Part shown: one piece after another, positions 1 to 12,606 of the stretch | Layout: each line of letters begins with the position of its first letter | How positions within the stretch are numbered: the stretch's first letter is position 1 | Assembly: GCA_950022295.1 (NCBI GenBank) | Contig: OX465600.1 | Coordinates: forward strand, 202,025,782-202,089,781 | Length of the DNA stretch: 64,000 nucleotides | Source of the DNA: Bromus sterilis | Lineage: Eukaryota > Streptophyta > Magnoliopsida > Poales > Poaceae | Direction of reading: 5' to 3' | Program-made: the position numbers and the translations under genes | Notes under the pieces: generated by a model | Told to the model about the DNA's origin: nothing | The model's input: only the letters and a program-made list of their open reading frames with translations | The model's database searches: none

Positions 1-243
1 GCGTTGAAGTGCTTCTTGATCTCTGCCAGCCAATCATCCGCCTCCAGTGGGTCTCGTGCCGCTGAGAACCTAGGGGGGGATGATAGCGAGGAACTGCTAC
101 AAGGTCGTGTGTTGTGGTCGATCGTTCCTCTGGGCGGTCTGGTTCTGGAGCATCTGCAAGATCGCAGTCGTGCCTTGAGCCACTACGGCCACAGCCTCCC
201 CAAGGATAGGGTTCTCTGGCGGCGGCATGTTCCCTCTCGGCAT
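1..243 (-). pseudogene. Element E: broken gag N-terminus (Ty3/gypsy)
   Basis: Reading leftwards from an ATG at 243-241 gives a gag N-terminus that runs off the window. The segment near the edge (about 1-70) encodes a run containing PLEADDWL, the landmark of plant chromovirus gag, also present in element A around codon 88. The frame is dead: an in-frame TAG lies at 99-97, and a C-run at about 72-78 shifts the frame just before the conserved motif. Gag would form the particle that packages the element RNA. Seen: start, stop, shift and motif. Inferred: the rest of gag and pol lie to the left of the window. Confidence 0.75.
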
Positions 244-901
244 CCTCTATAAAGGAACACTTATGAGAAAATGGCAGAAATATTGATGAAACCAAAAGGT
301 AAACTAATATTGACAACAAAACTTCCTCACGAGGTACGAGGAAGCCGAAAGATGAATATCCACCAAGGTTAACCCGGAAAGTACGAAAGCTAGGTGCTAC
401 TGGAATCCCCAAACCGAGATCATCCGAATCCAAGATAATAATCTGCTAGCAAGCACACAACAATATATATGAGTGGTTGAAGACCTGAACGTCGAGACAT
501 CTGACTTGAGCAGCCCCCCGAAGCGGTCTCCTATAGGGGGAGGAACCACATCCGGAGGATGCCAACACCCCATGTATAGGAGTTTCACTTGAGGTATGAC
601 GCAAGCGAGGTGGAGCTGTCAACCCCAAGTGGCGGCTCAGTGTTCTCAACGTACGCCAACCATTCTCGTCGCTAGCGAAGAATTATAGAGAAATCAGAGC
701 CCCATGTAAAAGAGAACCTAGTTTTGTTGAATAAGATGAGTTGTAGAGAGAAAACATCGTTTCACTTCCTCACGGAAAAGGGGGTGGGAGGGTGTGGCAA
801 GAAGAAAAAGAGATAGTTCCTACTCTCCGATTTTTCCTTAGTAACTACAAAATAGTTTCTAGACTCAACTTCGGCTAGTAAGGGGTCCTACAGTCAGTCC
901 T
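244..901 (-). other. Element E: untranslated leader
   Basis: This is the non-coding stretch between the primer binding site and gag of element E. The part nearest the PBS (about 845-901, minus strand) matches the leaders of elements A and D: AGCAGGACTGACTGTAGGA followed about 20 bases later by GCCGAAGT(C/T)GAGTCTAG. That block ties E to the same broad family. The rest (244-840) has no coding signal that I can support. Confidence 0.65.
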
Positions 902-914
902 GCTCTAATACCAA
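902..914 (-). other. Element E: primer binding site
   Basis: The minus strand reads TTGGTATTAGAGC, one base from TTGGTATCAGAGC, the usual plant PBS complementary to the 3' end of initiator tRNA-Met. It lies two bases inside the LTR edge at 917, the expected position, and fixes the element's orientation. Confidence 0.85.
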
Positions 915-916
915 GT

Positions 917-3900
917 TGTAAGGCCCGCGATGCGGTACCATCTCGAGTTAGACACTTTCGCGTCCGACTTGAGATGGGAGCGCATAACTAGCCACCGGCG
1001 CACGAAACTCGCACCCATTTCACTTCCGTATTATCGACAATAGGTAATACGTGCATGAGCATAAACTAAGAAATAAATACATAGATCCAATGCATAAAGT
1101 TGCCACTGGTATTATTACATCATTCAGAGACCTCATGGTCCAACAGTACATCACATCATTATCTAAAAAGACGCACACGTCCGAGTAAGGACAAGATGCA
1201 AATTGCCCTACAGAGGGCTACACATAAAGATGGCGTCCACCCACGGATCGTCGAAACCCAACTGTAGGTCTACTGACCGAAGTCGTCGTCGTCCTCCTCC
1301 TCCTCTGGCGGAACCTCCACGAAGTACTTGCTGGTGCTCGTGTCGAAGTAGTAGTCTGAAGGTCCAATCGTTTGTACATAACGTGAAAGAATGACGGAAT
1401 GGGTGAATATATATGAATACAGTATACCTAACTTCTCACGGTAAGGAAAGGATATTGGTTGAGGTTGCAGCCGCACTAGCATATATGAGTGGCTAACGAT
1501 CTATTTAGAGTAAGGGAAGGTCCAAGAACTCGTTGATGATCGCATCAATAGGTCTCTATCCACTTACTTACGCAAAAACATAATACAAACTTGTCCACTT
1601 ACTCACACGTTGGCAATTTTAAAGCATGATTAAGTTGATGTTATTTTATGAACAAGGAGTAGGTCTCAAGTCGTCCATAACCGCGGACACGGATTTTCGA
1701 AAAGTTTTAACCCTACAGGGGTGTACCAGCTTCCCATTATGGGCTTCGCATGTACGCCTGGTTTACGCTTGGAGGGTGAAGGGGCCTGAAACTCTGGAAC
1801 GTTAGGGTCCCTCTAACTAAGAACGCACCATTCCGGGTGGCCCCCGGTGAGTCGACATCTAACTCAAAAGCCAGTCGCGCTCTCGAATCGGTCTCTATCG
1901 TCTGGATGAGGTCGGGATGACTAACCCTCGCCCGGGCAGTCACCCCTAGCTCCCTGAGGTGGCCCAACAGGAAATTCCATCCCCCTGGCGCCGTTTGTTT
2001 TAAATCCACTGGAGAGCAAACCAGTTACACACACAGTTTCAAAAGGTAAATCAGCTTGGGACACCACTAGAACTGTTTGGAGCTAGGTAGGTAAGACAAG
2101 GGGACCCCATAGAACCCCACACACGATTAGGCATGCTCATCAAGAAACACAATACCCGAAACTCGGGACCTAGGTGACTCAAATGAAACAAAACACCTGG
2201 CGGGAATAGCCCGGTCTTTCATCCTTTGAAAAATATAAATTGACATCATTTAATAAATATCAACCAATTTCTGATAATAGCATGATAAACCACCAAGCAG
2301 CAATGGGTATAAGCAACAGGTAAAGTCCTACACATGTTAAGAATGGCTAAGCAAGCAAGTTACATAGCCAAACAAGGTTTTTCTAGGATGTGGGGGCATG
2401 GCTGTTTGGGTTTATTTGAAAGGCACAATTATACCGTTCTAAATACAGCTAGGCAAGCGAGCTGAAAGCTATAAGGAATGATATATAAACTCCCTTGCCT
2501 GGGTAGGTAGTCGACGGAGCAGACGTAGCAGGGTCCACAGGCTCGTTGTCGGAAAGCTCCACGTAAGTCTCCTCGGCAAGCTCAGGCTCTAACGTACGAG
2601 ACCGGCAAAGAGAAACACCACAAATAAGCATCGGGATAACAAGGTTGCACAGGCATATAAGATGCTCAAGTTTAATGATCAGGCATGTGACCCTAACTAG
2701 TCCAGTTTACATGGAGATCGTGAAGACACTTCAACGATGATCCATATGCATTTATTAATATTAATGGCCTTGGTCTTGGGCTTAACTTTGGTGTAAGTGG
2801 CATTGTTACATGGCATGGCATGAGCAACACAAACAAATATACAAATGCAACGTGAATTTAAGCTATCGATTCTGGAGAGAGAGGTGTCGACGAAGGTTGA
2901 CGCCGAGGAAGTATCTAGGAGAAAAGGAACAACTTGGGAAACAAGGCATGTTCATCACGTGACAACATGATGGAAGGAAACAGGTGGCAATGACTGGACC
3001 AACAAGTGGAGACTCATGGAACTGTTCCAAAGATAAAAGGTGACAATGGCCAAGGTGGTGCAAGTGGTGAGAAAATAACTAACATTTGGATAACAAATGC
3101 AAAATCAAGATCAACACCACATTGACCTTGATGACAAAAAATTTCTCCAAAAATGGCATAAGCCACCATGGGGCATGGCAAGAACTTTTCAAAGGGGGAA
3201 AGTTCAAGAAATGGCAAGGTCACTTAGGGCATCACCTCACTCTCCTTGATTTTGAATTGTTTGTTGCAAAAAACATAAAACCAAGGTGATCATGCTATTC
3301 ATTGGGTTCTCTGCCCCAAATTCATATACAACATGTTGCCCAAATGTTTGAAAATGAAACAGAGTTGAAAATCCAAAGGATTTGGATTTAAAACAAAAGA
3401 TAAAAAGACAACACAAAAGAAAAACATAAGGGAATCCCTCCTAGGCCAGCCTCGGCTGCTTCTCTTGTGGGAAAAATCAAGCTGGGCCAGCCCACATGAA
3501 ATAAGCAAAAAAGGGGGGGGGACTTGCGGCTTGTGGGACCAGACGCCTCGCTCTCCACCGTGCCCCTAACACTGCGCTATGCTTTTTTGCTCGACAGACG
3601 ACGGGTACCAACCGAGTTAACTTAACCTGAGGTGCCAACGGCACCTGACGAAACGCACACTGAACACCGACACGACGACGAACTTGCGGTGACGCTGGCA
3701 TCGCCCTCACGGCTCCGGAAACGCTGCGGCTACTCGGGGTCGACAACCCCCAGAACCAGCTATAGATGGGCGCATCACACAGCCAGGGTGGCGCTGGGGA
3801 CAGCCCTCAAGCTCCACCGGAAGGGCACGACAGCGACGCAGTTCATTGATGATCGACAGCGCGCGCGCACCCTGTTCCGGCAAGGATTCCGACGATCATA

Positions 3901-5300
3901 TGCTGGCTACAGCTCGCCGAACACTCGCAAACGAGAGAGGGCAGTTCCACGTTGTCGTGGCTTCCCGGATCTGGCCGTGAGGAGGCCAAGGTGGCTCCGT
4001 TTTCGTCGCCGGAAGGTCACGGCGGCGCACGGGTTTAGACTGCAACCACACAACGCGAGGAGACACGCACATGCTGGCACGGCGGCCACGTGCACGCTCT
4101 TGACACGCACTCTTTGAAAAGGAACACTACGTGGTCACGGTGAGCGCTCGGACGGACACACACGACTCGCCGGCGACTTGTTGGCGGCGTCAGAAACGAC
4201 TACTCGTCGGGCGCGCTAGGCAGCAAGCTATGGGAGAAAGGGACGGGACGTAGCTCACCTAGGGATTGCTGGGGACGACCGAAAGCACGCCGGAGAGGAA
4301 GAAGGGGAAGGATCCATCATCGGGGAAGAAGGTGACTGCGGCGGAGGTTCGCGGCTTGGGGCGTCTCACGGCTGCTAGCTCCGTCCTGCACATCGGGGAA
4401 GGCGAGGGTGAGGTGCAACGGAAAGATGAGCGAGCACATGCTCGACGATTGAGGCTTGGCAGCACCGAATTGCTCGACTCCTCACCGGAGTTCATGGCGG
4501 ACCAAGGGAGCTTGGGGAGGAAGAAAGGAGCGGCGGCGGTGGAAATTAGGAGGGGGAACTGAGGAACTAGGGTTCCCGGAGCCCTCGGGTACTCTCCTTT
4601 TAAAATGGGAGGCCTCCCAGCCACGTCGGCGCCTTGCACGTTGAAGGTATCGCCGACCGTTAGAGAGGAGGGCGAGGGGACCCCGTCCACGGTGGAAAGG
4701 CGGCCACCGTGGCCCCGTGGATAAAGATCGAACGACGCGGATGGCTTCTGCGTAACGTTTCGCTGGCACAGGCCAGCTGGGCTGTGGGGAAGGAGAAGGG
4801 GCCCTGCTGGGCTGGGCCTTGTTGCCCCCTCTTGCTAGAAAAGAAAAACTCCATAGGCTTTACTAATTAAATAAAGCAGCAATCTCTTGGTAGTTTTCCA
4901 GAGCAAAGGAAAAAGTGGAAAAATGTAATAAAATATGTTTCGGGCTTTTGGGAATATTTCTGATTTTACAAAATTGGTTCGAAAAAATTTGGTGCAAGTA
5001 AAATCTTGGGCTTGATTTAAACTCAAATTACATTTGAATAGAAACTCAAGTTTTTGCAGGGCTAAAAATGAGACCAAGGTTTTTGAAATGCTTGGGAGGG
5101 GGAAAGATTTGGCTAGGCCAACTTTGGGGTTAAGGGGAGTTAACAGGCAAATGGAAAAATTCCTCCAATACCTCTCTTTAATCATCTTGGACCATTTGAA
5201 ATCAAAATGAAATGAGCCCAAACATAGATAGAAATCAAGATCACCACATGGAATTACATCATCTTGCAACATGCCATGTTTGGAAGCCATTGAGGAAAGA
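917..5300 (-). mobile_element. Element E: 5' LTR, about 4.4 kb
   Basis: The LTR starts at 917 (TGTAAGG on the plus strand, so the minus-strand LTR ends CCTTACA) next to the PBS. It contains the conserved block near 1680-1730 shared with the LTRs of A, B and D, with a short dyad TTTTCGAAAA at 1694-1703. A GC-rich, gene-like stretch lies at about 3500-4850, as in the other long LTRs; its ORFs are not supported as genes. The far end is not clean: near 5300 the sequence passes into a Sabrina-like element without a recognisable TG terminus or TSD, so the end coordinate is approximate and this end is probably truncated. Confidence 0.65.
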
Positions 5301-7160
5301 AAAATTACAACATGTTTATTGCTTTCACTGTTGGGCTGTTAAAGTTTCATAACTACTGTCATGTTTAGATCTTAGTTTTCATGCTCATCTTTTAAAGATA
5401 TTTTGTTTAGGATGTTCTAGGAACTCTCTTAGTCTTCATTTTTAACTTATTTAGAGAGTTGGCTTGTTGCACGGAGTTGTGTGTCTTGCATGAGTAGTAA
5501 TTAAGGTTGCTATTACAAGTGTAGTAGTAACATGCAGTAGTTTTGATGTATTGATTAGAGTAATGTTTGGACATCAAGGTGCCAAGATCTTGAGACTATT
5601 AGTGATAGGTGTGTATTTTGGGCAATCTGTGCTTATTTTCAAAAACTACAAAAATTAGTTGAGAACTCTAGCTACTAGATGGATCGCTAACCTCTGGAAG
5701 GGTTGGAATATTTAGAGTACCCTCACGTACCATGGATCGAGGATGCGCAAGGATAACCAAACACCCATACACTCCTCCTCAGGGTACTCATCTCTTTGTG
5801 AAACTCCCGATTAGATAGAGAGTTACCGATAATAAGTCCATGAGTTCTTCGGACTAATGCGAGTATTCGATTGTTCGCACTATCATCATAAACATCCACC
5901 ATACCTTCCCATATTTTGCTAGCCTCTTCGGTACCGTGCATTGCCCTTTCTCACCTTGAGAGTTGGTGCATACTTCGCCGGTGCATCCAAACCCTTGGCA
6001 TGATACGCCCTATCATCATAAACCTCCTTATATGTTCCTCAAAACATCCACCATATCTACCTATCAAGGCATTTCTATAGCCTTTCCGAGATACATTGCC
6101 ATGCAACATCCAACATCTCATGACTTGATCTTCATGTCATACATGCTTTTGCTTGATCGAGTAGGCGCATGATAGTTGGGCTTTGCCCTTATTATTGCTA
6201 CATGACGCACTAGTGTCATTGCATATCCTGCTAAACTAGCAGAGTCATACATTTTCATACATCATGATAGTTTTCATTATTCATTATGTTTGAGTACTTC
6301 TTGTAAAGTGTGAATATCTTCTATATGCTTGTAAAATACATAGTGTTGCCCTTAAGTGAGGAAAAGATCCCAAAGAGGACAAATTAAAATATCCCAAAGA
6401 GGAAAAATGAGAGATAAATTGAAAGAGCCTCCAAGGATAGCAATGACTATGTGGGGACCCTTCACTGTAGAACTTGGCTTGCATATTCCAAGGATGAGCC
6501 TCCTCAAGTGAGCTCTAGGTCTTCATAAGCAAGCAAGTTGGATACACCCCCACTAGTTCCATTAGATAGAGCTTACCTTAGCTCACATGTGCATCTGTTG
6601 CATGGAAATCTCTACTCCCCACATAATATCTATCATTTGGCTTTCTCTCGCCATTGATTGTCCTCATTTATGTGAGCCTTTCACACCTTCGTTTTCTTCC
6701 TTCCCCATCATTTATCTCTTTTCCATCCTAAGTGTCAACGTATCTTGCTCGCGCTCATCCATTGCATGAGTGCTCAAAGTCGAAAGGGAGAGGATCAGTT
6801 TGACTTGTACGTGAGTAGTGGTCAGGGGATGAGTCAAAATAAGATCCTGAAGGAGACCAAGTGTTAAACTTTAGTAGATTGAGTTCTGAATTAAAATTAT
6901 ATATATTTTTACTCTCTTAATCCCATCTCCCATTGCTTGAACGCAAACACCATTTGGAGACATTCGAGTCACGGACAGCGAGAGCTCTTGCACCTTTATG
7001 TTTATACCTTGCTAGAATTAATACTAAGACTCTTGTTTATTATTGTCTTCACTTGAATTTCATATCTTACTTACTTTACTTTGAAGTTCTTATATGTGTG
7101 TGTTAGCATGTCACCACAGAAATTATTTGTGTTATCATTTACCTACTCGAGGACGAGAAG
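5300..7160 (+). mobile_element. Element F: 3' non-coding interior of a Sabrina-like element
   Basis: This stretch is collinear with about 44100-46062 of element S1 (for example the shared run around 5650-5720 and 44410-44490). It is therefore the 3' interior of the same family, plus orientation. No ORF in it resembles gag or pol. Element F has lost its 5' LTR, gag and protease at the left breakpoint. Confidence 0.75.
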
Positions 7161-7179
7161 GAATTAAGCTTGGGGATGT
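7161..7179 (+). other. Element F: polypurine-tract region
   Basis: GAATTAAGCTTGGGGATGT lies directly before the 3' LTR. The same sequence occurs at the same place in S1 (46063-46081) and, inverted, in S2 (34218-34236). Its position marks it as the plus-strand priming site for reverse transcription. Confidence 0.7.
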
Positions 7180-8844
7180 TGATAGGTCTCAAACGTATCT
7201 ATAATTTCTGCTTGTTCCATGCACTTTTATGTGACATTGCTACATGTTTTGCTACACTTTTATATCATTTTACACATATTGGACTAACCTACTAACTCAG
7301 TGCACCTTGTGCCAGTTCCTGTCTGCTGATGTCTTTAGTTCCAGTGATTTTTCGCCAATTTAAAATGCCAGAAAAAATCAAGAAAACCAGAATAAAAATT
7401 AGCATGGAGGAAGCTTCCGGAACCACCGAAGGAGAGCCGGAGGGGGGCCACCCACCTCCCAGGAGGCCAGGTGGCGCGGCCCCACCCCTGGGCACGCCAC
7501 AAGGGCGCCTGGGAGGTGGGCCCCACCTTTGGTGCCCCCACCTTCGGCCTATTTTTACACCTCGCTCCGAAAACCCTCGAGGAGGACCCCGCATCGCGAA
7601 ATACCTCTCTATTACACCGGCGCCGTGCTCCGAATATCGGGAGCACCTGAAGATCCCTTCCCGGCACCCTGCCGGAGGGAGAATTGACCTCCGGGAGCCT
7701 CTCCACCACCATGGCCGCCTCTTGGATGTGCCGTGAGTAGTCCCCCTTGGACCATGGGTCCGTGCTCAGTAGCTATGTGATGTCTTCTCTCCACTTTTGT
7801 TCTTCAATGTTTTAGACCTTGTGAGATGCCCTACATGATCGAGGCACCTATGTAATTTTCTTGCTGTTGCTATGCTGTGTTTACTGGTATCCGATGGATT
7901 ATGAAATTATGTTTAGATCGTGATGAGTTCTATATTTGGTTTACCTTTTATATTTTGTTCTTAGTATTTCTTGCATGTTCTCCGTAACTGTTTGTTGCTT
8001 TGGCCAAGTAGTAGATAGTGACTCCAAGAGGGAGTGTTATGCAGGATTGTGGGTTCATGCCCCCCGATGTCTAGCTTGAGTGACAGAAACATGAGACTAG
8101 GGGATGTGTTGTTTCCACCAGGGAGAAATCAACGGTGCTTGTAACCGCGGTTTCAAGGATTGTTTACCTTACGCATAGATTGTTAATGCAATTGTCTGTT
8201 TCTTTGAGTTTACACTTTGGGTTGGGCTCGCAACTTAATACCAGCGGGATGTTCTGGATAGATATCACAGGGTGGATGATTAGTAGAAGATACAGATGGA
8301 TTTCGGTCTACTTGTCTTGGGGTACTGCCCATACTTTTGAGCACTCTTACTTTCAAGTAGCATAATCAACATTGCGGTTCGTTTATAATTCTGTCAATTG
8401 CCCAGCTGTAATTTGTTCACCCAGCTGAGCTATTTTATCGTCTTTTGGGAGAGAGACATAACTAGTGAACATGACGGGACCCCGGTCCATATTTCCACCA
8501 CTGTTTACACCTTCTCTTTACTTTACTATTTTTACTTTCGTTGCATTTATCACTATCACTATCTCTTGTGTTTGATCCTTTGTAAAGGCAAAGGCCGGAG
8601 GGATTGACAACCCCTCTGTACTCGTTGGGAGCAAAGTTATCTGTTGTGTGTGCAGGTCCAGGTAAAGTAAGAAACCTCGGTTGTGAATGGCGCCATTGTT
8701 CACTTTGCCACCTACTTGACGTCGTTGGGGTCCTACTGGATTGACTCTAGACCTTGGTATCTTTGCCAAGGAAAATTATCCGCTATCTACATCTCTACCT
8801 TCCACTTGGGGTAACTAACAAGGAGCACTACTTCAGTGCCATCA
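7180..8844 (+). mobile_element. Element F: 3' LTR (1665 bp, Sabrina/WHAM-like)
   Basis: It begins TGATAGGTCTCAAACG and ends CAGTGCCATCA. Its length and ends agree with the LTRs of S1 (1653 bp) and S2 (1656 bp). A 13-bp perfect inverted repeat, CCCACCTCCCAGG at 7451-7463 and its complement at 7508-7520, lies upstream of a CCTATTTTTAC motif (about 7548) that sits where S1 has the TATA-like CCTATATTTAC. The family name rests on memory of the LTR start and size. Confidence 0.8.
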
Positions 8845-9185
8845 GGGGACCCACCTGACTAGGCGGCCAGGTGGCGCGACCCCACCCCTGACTGCGCCAG
8901 GCACCCTCCTGGTGCAGGGGAGTGGCCCCTTCGGCCGCCCTTCGGGCTTTTGGAATATTCTTCTACGCTGATTTTTTATATAATTTTTCCCAAATTTTCC
9001 GAGCAATTTAAATATTGGTAAATACCTGTAATGCATGGCAAACAACAAACAGAAACTGGAACTAGGGCACTGAGTTAGTAGGTTGGTCCAAATATGATGA
9101 AAAAGGTATGAAAGTGTAGCAAAACATATAGCAAAGTCACTTATATAAACACGGAACAAGCAAAAATTATAGATATGACGTATCA
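8845..9185 (-). mobile_element. Inverted 5' portion of a Sabrina-like LTR
   Basis: Read on the minus strand from 9185 it begins TGATACGTCATATCTATAA and follows the first ~340 bases of the family LTR up to the GC-rich hairpin zone, where it stops at 8844/8845 against the end of the F LTR. It is the start of a second LTR in opposite orientation. The expected partner TSD for its outer edge (GCAGG at 9186-9190) is not found on the left, so at least one rearrangement or truncation occurred. Confidence 0.75.
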
Positions 9186-10135
9186 GCAGGCTAGGAGAAA
9201 GTACCTTGCCTTTCTACCATCTACTCAGGAAGGGTGGAAAATTCGAGTGGACGGAGGAAGCATGAAATGTATTCGCCAACCTAAAGAAAATCCTATCAAC
9301 CCCATCAATCCTCGTAGTGCCTAGAGAACGAGAACCCTTGTACCTCTAAATCGCAGCACGAAGGAGCGTCGTAAACACCGTACTCTTGGTCGAGCGCACT
9401 AAAGAAGGCAAAGTATAGTGCATCCATATACCAATCTACTGCCTCAGCAAAGTCCTTACACGCTCCCAGCAAATATACCCACACTATCAAAAACTCGTAT
9501 ACGTTGTCTTCATGACCTCCCGCAAGGTATCACACTACTTTGACGAGCAGCCAATAACAGTGGTCAGAAGCGCACCACTCTTGGACATCCTCAACAACCC
9601 AGGAACCATAGTAAGATTCGCCCAGTGGAACATCGAGCTCATTCCCCGCGACCTACGTTTCAAGCACCCAACAACAATCAAACTCAAGTCCTCCCAGATT
9701 TCATGGTCGAGTGGATGGAAGTCCAAACACCCGGTCCCCCAGACCTCTCCAACTCTTGGAAGATGTTCTTCGATGGATCAGAAAGACAGAAGGGAGCTGG
9801 AGTCGTCGTTGTGCTAATCTCCTCAAAGGGAGAAAAGATAATATATATACTCCAGATTAACTTTGAGAAGGCATCCAACAATGAAGCAGAATACGAAGCC
9901 CTCCTTGACAGAATGCGCATGGAAAAGGCTTGCGGGGCCACCCGTTTGATCATCTATGGCGACTCTAACCTCGTCGTCCAACAACTAATGAGAGACTGCG
10001 TAGCAGTCGCAGACAATATGTTAGCATACCAGAATCTCTACAATACCCTCGAAGGCGATTTCGATGCACGCGAGCTCAACTACGTCTCAAGAGCAAACAA
10101 AACATAAGTTGATGAACTCGCAAACACTGGATCCA
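9186..10135 (+). pseudogene. Element C: pol fragment, reverse transcriptase end and RNase H
   Basis: Homology runs through several frames. At about 9205-9300 there is an RT-thumb-like segment (PFYHLLRKGGKFEWTEEA), followed by the RNase H-like connection with the SRKVSHYFDEQPITVV landmark (9514-9560). From 9755 comes an RNase H-fold domain with FFDGS (first Asp) at about 9763-9777, NNEAEYEALL (catalytic Glu) near 9880-9905, and a GDSNLVVQQL motif near 9960-9990. The order and wording fit the Tat lineage of plant Ty3/gypsy pol. Several stops and frameshifts interrupt it (for example near 9345, 9418 and 9690), so it is dead. The frame is cut at 10135 by element B and resumes at 28892. Confidence 0.8.
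10131..10135. repeat. TSD of element B, left copy (ATCCA)
   Basis: ATCCA directly precedes the TGTAACG edge of element B and recurs at 28887-28891 right after its other edge. Homology of the interrupted element C resumes on the far side. Confidence 0.9.
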
Positions 10136-12228
10136 TGTAACGACCCGATTCGCTAAGAATCCAAGTCTCTGTGCATTCTGTGCTAGTCCCTGGATCAATA
10201 GCTAACACACACAGTACAAGATGTAATATCACGAATAAACCACATGTCATATATATTACATCGAAGATCCAGTATTACAATTAAGCATACCTGCATAGCT
10301 CAAGGCTAGCTTACAAATAAAATACAGCGGAAAAACAATAAAATCTTCGTGGCGTCCATCAACTCCACCGGCATAGTTGAGTATAGACATCATAACCCTA
10401 CATCGCATCACTTACTCTTCGTATAAAATCCTGCAACACTGAAGGTTACAGCCCGACAACGGGTCAGTACATCTGATTTGTACGGCAAGTCACACGAAAA
10501 AAAAGTATATTACAGACCTACATCTACATGAAGGATAAGTCAAAGGAAGGCTTATGGTTTTATTTTGCAGAAAGCTAATTTTTCCCAATCTACCTAGTCA
10601 AATTTTAGTTTAACTTACTACTTAAGATTGAACTGGGCACACCAGTTCCAATCCACACCCTTTATTAAATCTTGCCCACTCAAATTTATTATGGTGATTC
10701 ATCTGTCAAGATCCTCCAGTAACAGTAATGTCTAGTAGCTCAAGGTTGTCCATAACCGGGGACATGGCTAATCATGATTAGTTTTTACTCTGCAGAGGTT
10801 AGTACACTTTTCCCGCTGGACTCAACCCGCAGATTGAGACGAAGTCTTTCAGAAGAGGTCACCTACACCGAACGGCAAGCCGGTACCACCTATCACATCT
10901 ACATCTGCTAGCTTTGCACGGGAGAGGCTTCCTACATCGTACTTAACTAAGCCAGAGCCCATATGGCCAGCGGCTGTACATGGAAGCTTCTAGTCACCAA
11001 GTATGTCTGATCTTTTTGAGCCTGGAAGGCGCCCACTTACGTTCAGAGGGTAGATACCATGACGTTCTGTCGACCACCAAAACCAACCATTAGGGGTACA
11101 GCCTGGTCTCTCCTTAGATAAGGCACGAGCCCCCAGGAAGAACTCCCTGACCGTCCAGAGGTGTATTCTAATTAAAGGTTTGCTAGTCAAGTCATTAAAT
11201 CCTCACATAGCTCAATGTAATCTCAAACTAATCCACGTCTACAAGCGTAGACAATATATAGCAAGCATGTGCTAGGTTGTCTAAGCAAAGATGATAAGAT
11301 CATTTGGCTATCCTACCAGGATTGCAGCAATAATGATATAAAACTTCCTAAACATGCATAGGGTGATATTTTCTACATGCATAAGTAAAAATATAGGTTG
11401 TGAAATGGTCAAAGTATGATTTCGCTCTCACGATCCAGACAACTCTACTCGTCACACTCCGAGCAATCTATCGTCAACGAAATAACTCAAATAAGCAATC
11501 ATACCACAAGGAAAAACAAAATATCAACAAAACAAACACAAAGTTTTTAGCAACTAAACATAAAAAAAACAAAAAGGCTTGACACGGTACAAGTGTCGAT
11601 GTGCTCGAAGGTGATCGGTGGAAGTGAACTCGAGAGAGTCAACAGATAAAGATTCATCGGTAAGTAGTTGTGACCATGGACATTTATGAATCCAAGGTGA
11701 ATATCATGCCTACATGAAAAGTGTGTGAATCTTACCGATAACATGTCTCAAGTGATCCGATATGCAAAAAGAATCACGTGAAATGGAATACTACAACACA
11801 GGTCATAGAAAGTTCAAATTTGAATTGAATTTGACTTTAAATGGATCAAGAAACTTGTGAAATTTTGTGTACACATAATATAGACAGAAAGTACATGACA
11901 CGAGTGATCCAACGCAAAAAGAATCACTCGATTTGGATCAACGGTTGAAAAGATACAACCTCCGGAATTTGAATTTGAATTTGAAATAAATTCAATTTCA
12001 AAAGTGTGCAAAAGTTTAAAAAGTTGATTCTATGCTAAAGTACAGAACAACACGAGCATGTAGGAAAAAGAATCACCAAAATCCAACTTACGGTGGAGGA
12101 GATATTGCGAGTACGGTGCCGGGGGGTTTTCTGCAGAAAAGGACTTGATCGCGATAAAGTTTTATGGAAAAAGCGATCGGGTCCCTGGAGCGTTTTGACC
12201 AGATCTGACCGGAGTACTCCGGCGAACT
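10136..12228 (-). mobile_element. Element B: 3' LTR, outer part (interrupted)
   Basis: This is the outer two-thirds of B's left LTR. B is on the minus strand, so the plus-strand TGTAACGACCCG at 10136 is the LTR's 3' edge (CGGGTCGTTACA). The LTR carries the conserved block found in the LTRs of A, D and E, here with a 14-bp perfect palindrome CTAATCATGATTAG at 10768-10781. Element A inserted at 12228; the LTR resumes at 25221 and ends at 26192, giving about 3.07 kb without the insertion. No ORF inside is credible. Confidence 0.85.
12224..12228. repeat. TSD of element A, left copy (GAACT)
   Basis: GAACT precedes the 5' LTR start (TGTCACAACC) and is repeated exactly at 25216-25220 after the 3' LTR end (GTCCCGACA). 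Confidence 0.95.
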
Positions 12229-12606
12229 TGTCACAACCCCAAGTTAGTTATGTGCTAGGATCAAGTGCTCCTTTGCATCATGCAAAAATTCAAAAGAAAA
12301 TTCAAAAATGGGGAAAAGAAAAGCCCTGAGAAATTAAATCAAATGGCCAGATAAAAATATTTTTCCAAAAATCATTTGAACATTTGGAAAATTCCTATAA
12401 ATGGTACTGATCATTTTAAAAATGGTTTGGGAGCAATCCCATGCTCATGGAATTTTCTAATTTTCGAACAGTTCCTTGGAAAATCAAATAAACCCCTATT
12501 TGATTTAAAATTCCAATGTTTTGAAGTTTAAAAAGTGCCAAATTTTATAAGTGGCTAGCTCTAAATTTTGTGAGGCCATATAAAAAATTATGGAATTTAT
12601 AAAAAC

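Noticed and set aside
3632..4117. 161-aa plus-strand ORF and its antisense partners
   Set aside because: Inside the GC-rich zone of the element E LTR; Arg/His/Thr-rich translation without any domain.
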